Shown piece by piece: positions 15,301-24,210 of a stretch of 64,000 nucleotides of DNA. Under the pieces are notes generated by a model. The model was not told where the DNA came from. It was given only the letters and a program-made list of their open reading frames with translations, and searched no databases. This DNA comes from Xanthobacteraceae bacterium (GTDB taxonomy: Bacteria > Pseudomonadota > Alphaproteobacteria > Rhizobiales > Xanthobacteraceae): NCBI GenBank assembly GCA_024508855.1, contig JANINJ010000045.1, forward strand, positions 238,079-302,078, written 5' to 3'. The position numbers were made by a program, and so were the translations under genes. The number at the start of each line of letters is the position of its first letter. The first letter of the stretch is position 1.

Positions 15301-17559
15301 CTAGACAAAGCGAAAGTCATCGACCGTCAGATGCTGAAGGTTCACATTCTGAAGTTCGATCGTATCGTTACTGTCGAGCGTGATGACGACGCTGCTCCGC
15401 ACCTGCGACATATGCGATTGCAGCGCGCCGAAATCTGCAAAAATCGCACGATCGATTTGGACGATGTCTTGTTCGCCCGCGGTGTTATGGAAGTCTGCGA
15501 TCACGTCCTTGCCGAAACCCGGCCCGAAAATAAAAGTGTCATTGCCGGCGCCGCCATCCAGATAATCGTTCCCGGCTGCGCCAGTGAGCTTGTCGTTTCC
15601 GGCGCCGCCATAGAGGAATTCACTGCCGGTACCGCCTTGAAGCGTGTCGTTGCCGTCGTCTCCATACATCTGGTCGGGCCCTGTGCCGCCCTTCAAGGTG
15701 TCGTCGCCCTCGTTGCCATGCATAATGTCTGCGCCGCCGCCACCGGAAAGATAGTCCGCGTCCGGCCCTCCATTCATGACATTCGCTGCTGCTCCGCCGT
15801 AGAGTTGATCCCGGCCCGCGCCTCCGTCCAGCAAAGCACCATGGTCCGAGGCAGCGGTCTTGATGACGTCATTGCCATCGTCGCCGTAAAGCTGGCTCAC
15901 GGCTGTTGACGTTCCGGGGCCGCCGACGATCTGATCGTCGCCAGCGCCGCCATGGATCACATCCGCTCCGGCTCCGCCGGAAATCACGTCATTGCCAGCG
16001 CCGCCATCGATCGTGTCGTTATCGGACTGATCCCCGACAAACAGCGACTGATGGTCGCTCATGTCGAAATGAATGGCGCGATTGCCATAGAGGTTACCGG
16101 TACCGGGCGAACTGGGATTGGTCGCATCCGGTATCGAGAGATCGTGACCGTTCACGGAAACGTTCTTGATGTAGAGGTTGCGATCCCCGCCGGCGCTCTG
16201 CCCATCATTGATGAACCCCACATCAAGGCTCGTCACAGCATCGGAGTTCGGCAACGTGAATGTATAAGTCTGATATTCTGAGGAATCCGCCGCGTTGTGG
16301 AATTCGACCGTGCTTCCGACCTGGTGGCCGTTGACCAGCAATTGCATCTGCGCGCCGACGCCATCGACCACGGTACCGTAGCCGGTCACCGTGACGGTGG
16401 TCGTAGGCAATTCCGAGATGGACGCGGGACCGCCCGTGATGGTGTCATTTCCGGCACCCCCAAGAATCACATCGTCGCCAAGGCCACCAGAGATGATGTC
16501 GTTGCCGCTTCCGACATCAATGACATCGGCAATCGGCGAACCATTTTCCGTGAGCGACGGCGGTTGGCCGTGACCTCCGAACCAATCGGTGATCAGGGAC
16601 TGCGCCGGCTTTCCCATCGGGGAATAGCCCGTGGGTGAATAGAGATTATCCGTATCCCAGTTCCAGATCTCTGCTCCCTTGAACCAGCTTCCTCCCTCCG
16701 AACTCCACACCTGAAAGAAGGCGTTGAAGGCGTCGGCCTGCTCCTTGACGTCAGGTGTCGTGCTTCCGCTCCATCCACCCGGACTGATATTGGTGCCATC
16801 GAGGCTTCGGTAACCCGTCTCGGTGAACAGAACCTGCTTTCCGTATTCAGTGGCAAGCGAGTGGAAGAAATCGACCGGCGACTTGTGATCCATCGCGGCG
16901 GCCCAATAATTATCCTTGGGCACGTTGTTCCATGCAGCGATCATCTCGTCGACGGAAGGATCCAGCTTCGATGTGAGCGGCGGATAGGCATTGATGCCGA
17001 TTTCATCAAGCTGATCCCAGAAGCTGACGTGAATAGCTTCGTCGGTAGCGGCCGAATATGTGATCGTGCCATGATAGACCTGACGGACGGAATCGATCAG
17101 ATCGGTCCAATAGCTCGCATACTGCTGCCCGGTCAGGCTTCCCAATTCGTTTCCGATCGAGAACGACTCGACTCCCGCCTGCTGCGCGACTTCCGCAAAG
17201 TCGACGATCTTGGCCTTGTAAGATGCAAAGAATTCGGCCGGATCGGTCGGCACGATCTGCGACCCGCTCGTCGTGCCGTCCAGACCCGAAAGCATTGGCT
17301 TCAAAATCACCGACAAGCCGAGTTCGTGCGCGTGCGCAACGGCGGCTGAAATATCGGCGTCGCTTTCGGTCTTCCCCGGATCGGAGATGACGTCGTTCGA
17401 TGTTTTCGTCTGAAGGAATATTCTCGGCGCCAGCTCGATGGAATTTGCATTGGTGTCCGCGATTTCCTGCATCGCGGCCTGCGCCGAACTGCTGACAAAC
17501 GCACCGTTGTAGTTTGCCAGAAAGCCAAATCCTTGAACCGGAAACACGCCGTCCGCCAT
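15301..17559 (-). CDS. RTX protein with N-terminal glycoside hydrolase (GH113-like) and CBM60-like domain
   Basis: 752-residue modular protein. Residues 1-330 form a TIM-barrel glycosidase head: candidate acid/base Glu138 in SIGNELGSL and nucleophile Glu247 in LFTETGYR fit GH113-like mannanases. Residues about 350-378 and 513-680 carry RTX nonapeptides (GGAGNDTITGG, GGAGNDVISGG and similar), a Ca2+-binding parallel beta-roll. Between them, about 388-475 (VTGYGTVVDGVGAQMQLLV...) resembles a CBM60 xylan-binding module. The C-terminus (DTFIFGPGFGKDVIADF onward) has the style of type I secretion substrates; there is no N-terminal signal peptide. The ATG at 17559 has GAGGAG at 6 bases. No type I exporter gene is adjacent. 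Expected to be secreted and act on a mannan- or xylan-like glycan (inference). Confidence 0.88.
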   Translation of the reverse strand: MADGVFPVQGFGFLANYNGAFVSSSAQAAMQEIADTNANSIELAPRIFLQTKTSNDVISDPGKTESDADISAAVAHAHELGLSVILKPMLSGLDGTTSGSQIVPTDPAEFFASYKAKIVDFAEVAQQAGVESFSIGNELGSLTGQQYASYWTDLIDSVRQVYHGTITYSAATDEAIHVSFWDQLDEIGINAYPPLTSKLDPSVDEMIAAWNNVPKDNYWAAAMDHKSPVDFFHSLATEYGKQVLFTETGYRSLDGTNISPGGWSGSTTPDVKEQADAFNAFFQVWSSEGGSWFKGAEIWNWDTDNLYSPTGYSPMGKPAQSLITDWFGGHGQPPSLTENGSPIADVIDVGSGNDIISGGLGDDVILGGAGNDTITGGPASISELPTTTVTVTGYGTVVDGVGAQMQLLVNGHQVGSTVEFHNAADSSEYQTYTFTLPNSDAVTSLDVGFINDGQSAGGDRNLYIKNVSVNGHDLSIPDATNPSSPGTGNLYGNRAIHFDMSDHQSLFVGDQSDNDTIDGGAGNDVISGGAGADVIHGGAGDDQIVGGPGTSTAVSQLYGDDGNDVIKTAASDHGALLDGGAGRDQLYGGAAANVMNGGPDADYLSGGGGADIMHGNEGDDTLKGGTGPDQMYGDDGNDTLQGGTGSEFLYGGAGNDKLTGAAGNDYLDGGAGNDTFIFGPGFGKDVIADFHNTAGEQDIVQIDRAIFADFGALQSHMSQVRSSVVITLDSNDTIELQNVNLQHLTVDDFRFV

Positions 17560-17736
17560 CACGCTCTCCTCGCTAGAGGCCATCACGCTTTGGCAATTTC
17601 TTCGCCACGACACCGTTCTGAATCGATGACGCCTTTTGTATGCGAAGAATGCGGCGACAATGTCGCACGCAGGTTTTCTGCTGACGCGATCGGATCAACC
17701 GACACATCTACAAGGAGATGCGTCGCATTGGCGACG

Positions 17737-18456
17737 CTAGTCTCCGACGAACGTCACCGTATCCGGAATGCTCGCGCGCGAGGTGCGGTAGCTGTTGACC
17801 TTGTGGTCGATATCGCCGTAGCCGAACGAAATGCCGCATACCACGCGACGGTCGTCGCCGAGGCCGAAGTGCTTGCGGATCACATCGGAATGATGCGCCA
17901 GCGCCGCCTGCGGAATGGTCGAAAGGCCGAGCGCCTGTGCCGCCAGCATGAAATTGCCGACATAACCGCCGCAATCGATCGCGCCATAGACACCGAGAGC
18001 CTCGTCGGTGTGGATGATGGCGACATGCGGCGCGCCGAAGAAGTTGAAATTCTCCAATGCCTGCTTTGCGTAAGCTGCCCGATCGCCGCGCACGATTCCA
18101 AGCGTGTTGTAGAGCTGAAAACCGCTCTCGCGCCGCCGCTCCAGATAGACGCCGCGATATTCGCGCGGGAACGGGAAATCGCCGTGGTTCTCGCCACCCT
18201 TGGCGGCTGCTTCGTACATCAGCTTGCGGAAGGCTTCCTTCTCGGCTCCGCTCGCGATGATCACCTGCCATGGCTGGCTGTTGCACCACGACGCAGTCCG
18301 CTGCGCATCGGTCAGGACACGCTCGATGATCGGACGTGGAACCGGTTTCGGCAGGAACGCGCGGCAAGAGAAACGCTCTCCGAGCAATTCCTCGAGAACG
18401 CCGATGCGCTCCTCGATACTGTGTTTCGGTTGTTCAGAAGTTGCGGCATCCGACAT
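17737..18456 (-). CDS. Nitroreductase family FMN oxidoreductase
   Basis: 239-residue nitroreductase-fold protein. The N-terminal SCRAFLPKPVPRPIIERVL and WCNSQPWQVIIA contain the residues that bind FMN, and the central GAIDCGGYVGNFMLAAQAL and C-terminal GISFGYGD are family-typical. It should be an FMN-dependent NAD(P)H oxidoreductase for nitro, quinone or enone groups. The ATG at 18456 lies two bases after the stop of the acyl-CoA dehydrogenase gene, so it is the last gene of the minus-strand beta-oxidation operon. That position suggests reduction of a conjugated pathway intermediate (inference). Confidence 0.88.
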   Translation of the reverse strand: MSDAATSEQPKHSIEERIGVLEELLGERFSCRAFLPKPVPRPIIERVLTDAQRTASWCNSQPWQVIIASGAEKEAFRKLMYEAAAKGGENHGDFPFPREYRGVYLERRRESGFQLYNTLGIVRGDRAAYAKQALENFNFFGAPHVAIIHTDEALGVYGAIDCGGYVGNFMLAAQALGLSTIPQAALAHHSDVIRKHFGLGDDRRVVCGISFGYGDIDHKVNSYRTSRASIPDTVTFVGD

Positions 18457-18458
18457 CG

Positions 18459-19703
18459 TCAACGTCCCTTGGTCGGAATCTTGTTGAACGGCACATCCTT
18501 GTCGACGCGGATGTCACCGGGCAGGCCGAGCACGCGCTCCGCGATGATGTTGCGCAGGATTTCATCGGTGCCGCCGGCGATGCGCATGCCCGGCGAGCCG
18601 AGCCACATCGCCTGGAAGCGCCCTGCGGCATCCGCCGCGGCGGGATCGGTGATGACACCGGCAGCGCCCTGCAGATCCATCGCGAAGGCTGCGATATCCT
18701 GCACCATGGTGCCCGCGACAAGCTTGCCGATGGAATTCTCCGGCCCCGGACGTTCGCCGCGCGACAGTGCGGAGAGCGAACGATAGGCGGTGTACTTCAA
18801 CCCGCTCGATTTCACCGCCCAGTCCGCCAGTTTCGACCGCACCGCCGAATCGTCGATGGCGAGGCCGTCGTCGGTCATCAGTTCGCTGCAGAACGCAAAA
18901 ATTTCCGGAAAGCCCGTCGCGAGGCGCGAACCGATCGACATGCGCTCATTCATCAGCGTGGTCAGCGACACGTTCCAGCCGTCGCCGACATTGCCGAGAC
19001 GCTGGCTGTCCGGAATCCGCACGTCGGTGAAATACACCTCGTTGAATTCCTGCATGCCGTTGGCCTGCTTGATCGGCTTCACCTCGACGCCCTTGCTCTT
19101 CATGTCGAGGAAGAACATCGTCAGGCCCTTGTGCTTCGGCACATTGGGGTCGGTGCGGGTGATGAGCAGGCCCCAGTCGGCATAATGCGCGCCGGAGGTC
19201 CAGATCTTCTGGCCGTTAACGATCCAGTCGTCGCCATCGCGTTCCGCGCGGGTGCGCAGCCCCGCGACGTCGGAACCACCGGCCGGCTCGGAAAACAACT
19301 GGCACCAGATCTCCTCGCCGGATGCGAGTTTCGGCAAGCGGCGGCGCTTGTCGTCCTCGTTGCCGAACGCCATCACGGTCGGACCGCACATGCCCTCGCC
19401 GATCTGGAACGGCTGCGTCAGCTTGCCGTAGACGCCCTCCTCCTGCTGCCAGATCACCTTTTCGATCGGCGTCGCGCCGCGGCCGCCGTATTCCTTCGGC
19501 CAGGAGAGGCAGGCCCAGCCGGCATCGGCCTTCTTCTTCTGCCAGGCCTTGCCGACCTCGACCATGTCGCCCTTCTTCAGGGTGATGCGGCCGAGCGACG
19601 CCTGCGACAGTTCCGCCTCGTATTCCTTCGGCGCGTTGGCCTCGACCCATTTGCGGGCTTCGGCGCGGAACGCGGCTTCCTGCGGGGTGTCATCGAAGTT
19701 CAT
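18459..19703 (-). CDS. Acyl-CoA dehydrogenase (large type), paralogue 1
   Basis: 414-residue FAD-dependent acyl-CoA dehydrogenase. It begins MNFDDTPQEAAFRAEARKW and shows CQLFSEPAGGSDVAGLRTRA (flavin/substrate binding), LNxV-type HFTDV variants as EVYFTDVRIPDSQRLG, and the C-terminal GGTDEILRNIIAERVLGLPG. It should oxidise acyl-CoA to 2-enoyl-CoA, passing electrons to ETF. The ATG at 19703 has AAGAGG upstream. It is a tandem paralogue of 19720-20967, with very similar sequence and closely similar DNA over the C-terminal coding part; the gap between them is 16 bases. Large-type enzymes of this kind often pair with a small subunit-like enzyme such as 21100-22227 (inference). Confidence 0.93.
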   Translation of the reverse strand: MNFDDTPQEAAFRAEARKWVEANAPKEYEAELSQASLGRITLKKGDMVEVGKAWQKKKADAGWACLSWPKEYGGRGATPIEKVIWQQEEGVYGKLTQPFQIGEGMCGPTVMAFGNEDDKRRRLPKLASGEEIWCQLFSEPAGGSDVAGLRTRAERDGDDWIVNGQKIWTSGAHYADWGLLITRTDPNVPKHKGLTMFFLDMKSKGVEVKPIKQANGMQEFNEVYFTDVRIPDSQRLGNVGDGWNVSLTTLMNERMSIGSRLATGFPEIFAFCSELMTDDGLAIDDSAVRSKLADWAVKSSGLKYTAYRSLSALSRGERPGPENSIGKLVAGTMVQDIAAFAMDLQGAAGVITDPAAADAAGRFQAMWLGSPGMRIAGGTDEILRNIIAERVLGLPGDIRVDKDVPFNKIPTKGR

Positions 19704-19719
19704 CGGAGACCTCTTCTTG

Positions 19720-20967
19720 TTATGCTCGACCCTTGGTCGGAATCTTATTGAACGGCACATCCTTGTCGACGCGGATATCGCCCGGCAGGCCAAGCACGCG
19801 CTCAGCGATGATGTTGCGCAGGATTTCGTCGGTGCCGCCCTCGACACGCGTTGCAGGCGAACGCAGCAGCATCGCCTGGAACTTGCCCTCGACTTCGGCA
19901 TCGGCCGGATCGCTGACGACGCCGGCAGCGCCCTGCAGATCGAGCGCGTAGGTCGCGACCTCCTGGATCATCGAGCCTGCCACCAGCTTGCCGATGGAAT
20001 TCTCCGGCCCCGGCCGCTCGCCGCGCGACAGCGCCGAGATCGATCGGAATGCGGTGTATTTCAGGCCGCTCGCCTTCACCGCCCAGTTCGCGAGCTTAGA
20101 GCGTACCGCGGGATCGTCGATCGCCGGGCCATCCTCCAGCATCAGCTTGTTGCAATAGTCGAACAATTCCGGGAAGCCGGTCGCCACGCTGGCACCGATC
20201 GACATGCGCTCGTTCATCAGCGTGGTCAGAGAAACGTTCCAGCCGTCGTTGACATTGCCGAGACGCTGGCTGTCCGGAATTCGCACGTCGGTGAAATACA
20301 CCTCGTTGAATTCGGATTGCCCGTTGGCCTGCTTGATCGGTTTGATCTCGACGCTCGGACTCTTCATGTCGAGGAAGAACATGGTCAGCCCCTTGTGCTT
20401 CGGCACGGTGGGGTCGGTACGCGTGATCAGGATGCCGTAGTCGGAATAATGCGCACCGGAGGTCCAGATCTTCTGGCCGTTGATGATCCAGTCGTCGCCG
20501 TCGCGTTCCGCGCGGGTGCGAAGTCCCGCAACGTCCGATCCGCCCGCGGGTTCCGAGAAGAGTTGGCACCACACCTTCTCTCCCGAAGCAAGCGGCGGCA
20601 GGTATTTGCGTTTCTGGTCTTCGCTGGCATAGGCCATCATGGTCGGGCCGCACATGCCATGGCCGATGATGAACATGCGGCTTAGCTTGCCGAACTCGCC
20701 TTCCTCTTCCTGCCAGATCACGCGCTCGATCGGCGACGAGCCGCGGCCGCCATATTCCTTCGGCCAGTGCAGGCAGGCCCAGCCGGCATCCGCCTTCTTC
20801 TTCTGCCAGGCCTTCGCCGCCTCGAGCACATTGGTGCCCGACAACACGAGTCGGCCGAGCGAGGCCTTGCGCAACTCGTCTTCATATTGCTTCGGCGCGT
20901 TGGCCGCGATCCATTTGCGCGCCTCGGCGCGAAACGCGGCTTCCTGCGGGGTGTCATCGAAGTTCAT
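19720..20967 (-). CDS. Acyl-CoA dehydrogenase (large type), paralogue 2
   Basis: 415-residue acyl-CoA dehydrogenase, closely related to the protein at 18459-19703: same N-terminal MNFDDTPQEAAFRAEARKW, same FSEPAGGSDVAGLRTRA and same C-terminal VDKDVPFNKIPTKGR with an extra Ala. Differences cluster in substrate-lining parts, for example FIIGHGMCGPTMMAYASED in place of FQIGEGMCGPTVMAFGNED, which suggests related but distinct acyl chains. The gene is second-last of the ACAD set, with a small palindromic repeat upstream (20996-21015). The FAD-binding and electron-transfer role is as for its paralogue. Confidence 0.93.
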   Translation of the reverse strand: MNFDDTPQEAAFRAEARKWIAANAPKQYEDELRKASLGRLVLSGTNVLEAAKAWQKKKADAGWACLHWPKEYGGRGSSPIERVIWQEEEGEFGKLSRMFIIGHGMCGPTMMAYASEDQKRKYLPPLASGEKVWCQLFSEPAGGSDVAGLRTRAERDGDDWIINGQKIWTSGAHYSDYGILITRTDPTVPKHKGLTMFFLDMKSPSVEIKPIKQANGQSEFNEVYFTDVRIPDSQRLGNVNDGWNVSLTTLMNERMSIGASVATGFPELFDYCNKLMLEDGPAIDDPAVRSKLANWAVKASGLKYTAFRSISALSRGERPGPENSIGKLVAGSMIQEVATYALDLQGAAGVVSDPADAEVEGKFQAMLLRSPATRVEGGTDEILRNIIAERVLGLPGDIRVDKDVPFNKIPTKGRA

Positions 20968-20995
20968 GCGATCGTTCCATCAAAATTTCTTCGTC

Positions 20996-21015
20996 GTCCC
21001 TGCGAAGGCAGGGAC
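20996..21015. repeat. Small palindromic repeat, family B
   Basis: Arms GTCCCTGC and GCAGGGAC around GAAG, upstream of the acyl-CoA dehydrogenase start at 20967 on the minus strand. Related short GC-rich palindromes occur at 25048-25072 and 27934-28007. It could be an mRNA-stabilising hairpin between two operon genes. Confidence 0.6.
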
Positions 21016-21099
21016 CCATAACCATCAGCCTTCAATGCTCTTCCAGACGTTGGCTGCATTGCACGAACGGAATCTCCTCGGCGGGGACGACGCCAACAT

Positions 21100-22227
21100 T
21101 TACGCCGCGTTCTTCTTGCGCATGCGCTCGATCAACTGGTCTTCCCAATAGGAGAGAGAACCGAGCGACAGCGCCAGTGCGTTGGAGCGGCGGTAGTAGA
21201 GATGACAGTCGAACTCCCAGGTGAAGCCCATGCCGCCATGAACCTGGATGTTCTGCTTGGCGCAGTGCTGGAACGCCTGCGTCGCGCTGATGCGCGCTGT
21301 CGCCGCCGCTTCCGGCAATTCGCCCGCATTGGTCGAAAGCGCCCATGCACCGTAGTAGCAATTCGAGCGCGCGAGCGTCGCCGCGACATACATGTCGGCG
21401 AGGATATGTTTCACCGCCTGGAACGAACCGATCGGCCGACCGAACGCGATGCGGTCGAGCGCGTAGTCGCGGCCCATCTCCAGCGCGCGGTCGGCGCCGC
21501 CGACCTGCTCGAACGCCAGCAGCACCGCGGCGCGATCCAGCACGCGCGACAGAATGCTCCAGCCTTCGCTGGCTGCACCCAGTGGCTCGGCCTTGCAGTC
21601 CTTGAAGGTTAATTCGGCCTGATTGCGCGACGGATCGAGATTGGTCAGCGTCTTGGCTTCGACGCCGCCGCCCTTGAGATCGACCAGATACAGCGCGATG
21701 TCGGTTTCGCGGCCGCTGGTGCCGGTGCGCGCCGCAACGATGGCGAAATCCGCGATTGCGCCGTCGGCAACCGGCTTCTTGACACCGTTGAGTACGCCGT
21801 TGGCTGCGGTCAGTTTCACCGCCTTCGCGGAGGGATTGCCGGTGCCCTCGAACAGCGCCAGCGTTCCGATGGCTTCGCCCGATGCGATCTTCGGCAGCCA
21901 CTTCTGCTTCTGCGCATCGCTGCCGGCGAGCATCAGCGCTTCGGCGGCGAGATAGACGGTTGATGAAAACGGCACCGGCGCCAGCGCGCGGCCCATCTCT
22001 TCGGCAATCACGCAGAGTTCGAGATGCCCCGCACCGGTGCCGCCGAATTCCTCCGGAATGGCAACGCCGAGAAAGCCCATTTCCGCGAGGCCCTTCCACA
22101 GCGCCTTGTCATAGGCCTCCTTGCCTTCCAGCACGGCGCGCACCGTTTTCGGCGGGCACTTCTCGGCAAGGAAACGGCGGGCCTGATCGCGCAGTTGCTT
22201 CTGGTCGTCGGAGAATTCGAAATTCAT
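21100..22227 (-). CDS. Acyl-CoA dehydrogenase, small-subunit-like (FadE/PimD type)
   Basis: 375-residue acyl-CoA dehydrogenase. It begins MNFEFSDDQKQLRDQARRF and has GFLGVAIPEEFGGTG, RDYALDRIAFGRPIGSFQAV and C-terminal QVHGGMGFTWEFDCHLYYRR. The last motif and length fit the small partner of heteromeric acyl-CoA dehydrogenases known from steroid and pimelate degradation. Together with the two large enzymes just downstream it may form alpha/beta complexes (inference). It lies 43 bases downstream of the CoA ligase gene, in the same minus-strand operon. Electrons would go to ETF. Confidence 0.92.
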   Translation of the reverse strand: MNFEFSDDQKQLRDQARRFLAEKCPPKTVRAVLEGKEAYDKALWKGLAEMGFLGVAIPEEFGGTGAGHLELCVIAEEMGRALAPVPFSSTVYLAAEALMLAGSDAQKQKWLPKIASGEAIGTLALFEGTGNPSAKAVKLTAANGVLNGVKKPVADGAIADFAIVAARTGTSGRETDIALYLVDLKGGGVEAKTLTNLDPSRNQAELTFKDCKAEPLGAASEGWSILSRVLDRAAVLLAFEQVGGADRALEMGRDYALDRIAFGRPIGSFQAVKHILADMYVAATLARSNCYYGAWALSTNAGELPEAAATARISATQAFQHCAKQNIQVHGGMGFTWEFDCHLYYRRSNALALSLGSLSYWEDQLIERMRKKNAA

Positions 22228-22270
22228 GTCGGTGCACTCTGGTTTGAAACGGTTTGTCTCGCGTTCTGGG

Positions 22271-24145
22271 CTATTTCAGCACGATCACATCATCGGCTGG
22301 TGGATCGGCGTAGAGCCGATCCACCAGCGCCGCGCGGCGGTCGAGACCGGCGCGCTGGTTGATGTAACCCTTGTCGGTGAGTTCGTTGCCGTCGATGGAT
22401 GGCGGCTCGACCAGCAGCAGCACGCGGCCGATGCGCAGACTGGATGCGCCGCTGGCGGCAGCGTTGTGCGCTTCCAATCCCTTGCTGACGCAGTCGATCA
22501 CCGCCGGGTGTTTCACCACGTCCTCGAAACCCGCATCGGGATTGCCGATCACCTGCCGACAGGCATGCAGGTTGGGCCATGCCAGCAGACCGACGTAAGG
22601 ACGATCCTGCCCCGTCACCAGCGCATCGTGAACGACCGGCGAGGCCGCAGCGATGGCATCGGTGCGCAACGGGCCGACTTGCACGAAGGTGCCGGTGAAC
22701 AGCTTGAAGTCCTCGACCACGCGGCCGGCGAAGATCAGCCCCTGCGACGGATCGTTCGGATCGACGAACACGCCGGCGTCGCCGATGCAGTAGAAACCTT
22801 CCTCGTCGAACACTTTCGCGGTCAGTTCGGGCTGGTTGTAATAGCCCGGCGTGACGTTGATGCCGCGCAGCCGCAGTTCGTATTTCGGCCCGGCCGGCAC
22901 CAGCTTCAGTTCGACGCCGGGGAACGGCAGGCCGATCAGGCCGACGCGCTCGGTATCCCAATAGGTGCCGGTGGATGTCGGCGCGGTCTCCGTCGAACCC
23001 CAGCCGGTGTAGAATACGATGCGTTCGCCAGTGGCGCGCACGGCCAGCGCCTGCATGCGGTCGTAGAGATCGTCCGGCAACCGCGCGCCGCCATAGCCCA
23101 TGATGCCGATATTCTTGAAGAACGAGCGGCACAGCGCATCGTCCTTTTCCATCGCGCTCGCCAGCACGGCGTAGCCGACCGGCGCGTTGGCATAATAGGT
23201 CGGTGAAATCTCGCGCAGGTTGCGCAGCGTTTCCTCGAACTGGCCGGGCACCGGGCGTCCATCATCGATATAGAGCGTGCCGCCTTCGATCAGCGCCGGA
23301 TTGAACAGCGCGTTGCCACCCATGGTGTGATTCCACGGCATCCAGTCGAGAAACACCGGGAGCGGCCCGTTCGGATCGCGCGGCCGCACCTGCATCATCA
23401 TCGCCGCATTCGCGCACATCATGCGCTGGGTGTTGATGACGGCCTTCGGCATGCCAGTCGAACCCGACGTGAACAGCAGCTTGCCGATGGTATCGGGCGC
23501 GATCTTCGCGATCGACTGCGCGACCGCATCGGTGACCTTCGTCGCCACGAGATCGGCGTAAGCAAGGCTCTCGATACCTTGCGGCGGCCGATCGACGTGG
23601 ATCACCCTGATGCCGGTGAGATCGAGCGCGTTGAGTGCTTTCTCGAAAGTCGGGCCGTCTTGAACCATCACCAGCTTCGGCTTGATCAGGCCGAACAGGT
23701 ATTTGAGCTTGGCGTGATCCTGACTCATCAGCGAATAGGCCGGCGACACCGGAGCCGCAGGAAGCCGTGCCTGCATCGCCGCCTGCGTCATCAGCGCGTG
23801 CTCGATGGAATTGCCGGACAGGATCGCGACCGGCGCACTTTCGGGCAGCTTCATGTCGAGGATCGCCTGCGTCAGCGCATCGACCGTGCGCTTGGCTTCG
23901 GCATAGCTGACACGATGCCACTCCCGCTGCGGCCCACGGCGCTGCGCCAGCCAGGTGTGATCGGGCCGCTCGGTTGCCCACTGCGCCAGCGCGGCAGGGA
24001 TATGCGGCAGATATTCCTTGAGAGGAAATTTCGACTTCAGAACGATGACGCCATCGGGCCGCCGATCCACCGCGATATCGCGTGGCAGCCAGTTGACCTT
24101 GCGAAAAGCCGGCTTCTCAAGAACTGCAGCAGCGCTGCCATCCAT
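22271..24145 (-). CDS. Feruloyl-CoA-synthase-like AMP-dependent CoA ligase
   Basis: 624-residue AMP-binding ligase. The N-terminus KVNWLPRDIAVDRRPDGVIVL is the lead-in typical of feruloyl-CoA-synthase-like proteins. The P-loop is LLFTSGSTGMPKAVINTQR, the adenine/AMP-binding motif lies near FYTGWGSTETAPTSTG, and FAGRVVEDFKLFTGTFVQVG marks the hinge to the small C-terminal domain. It should activate a carboxylic acid to its CoA ester via an acyl-AMP. As a probable first enzyme of the adjacent beta-oxidation operon it would introduce an aromatic or bulky acid. The substrate is not certain. Confidence 0.88.
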   Translation of the reverse strand: MDGSAAAVLEKPAFRKVNWLPRDIAVDRRPDGVIVLKSKFPLKEYLPHIPAALAQWATERPDHTWLAQRRGPQREWHRVSYAEAKRTVDALTQAILDMKLPESAPVAILSGNSIEHALMTQAAMQARLPAAPVSPAYSLMSQDHAKLKYLFGLIKPKLVMVQDGPTFEKALNALDLTGIRVIHVDRPPQGIESLAYADLVATKVTDAVAQSIAKIAPDTIGKLLFTSGSTGMPKAVINTQRMMCANAAMMMQVRPRDPNGPLPVFLDWMPWNHTMGGNALFNPALIEGGTLYIDDGRPVPGQFEETLRNLREISPTYYANAPVGYAVLASAMEKDDALCRSFFKNIGIMGYGGARLPDDLYDRMQALAVRATGERIVFYTGWGSTETAPTSTGTYWDTERVGLIGLPFPGVELKLVPAGPKYELRLRGINVTPGYYNQPELTAKVFDEEGFYCIGDAGVFVDPNDPSQGLIFAGRVVEDFKLFTGTFVQVGPLRTDAIAAASPVVHDALVTGQDRPYVGLLAWPNLHACRQVIGNPDAGFEDVVKHPAVIDCVSKGLEAHNAAASGASSLRIGRVLLLVEPPSIDGNELTDKGYINQRAGLDRRAALVDRLYADPPADDVIVLK

Positions 24146-24210
24146 CTGTCTGCTCCCAATCTCGTCCGTTGGCCGGACCCTGTCATTCTGTCATTGCGCG
24201 ACGATTGCCG

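Noticed and set aside
15500-16050. Regularly repeated DNA that could look like a CRISPR or tandem array
   Set aside because: The periodicity comes from RTX nonapeptide codons of the secreted glycosidase; spacers and repeats of CRISPR type are absent.
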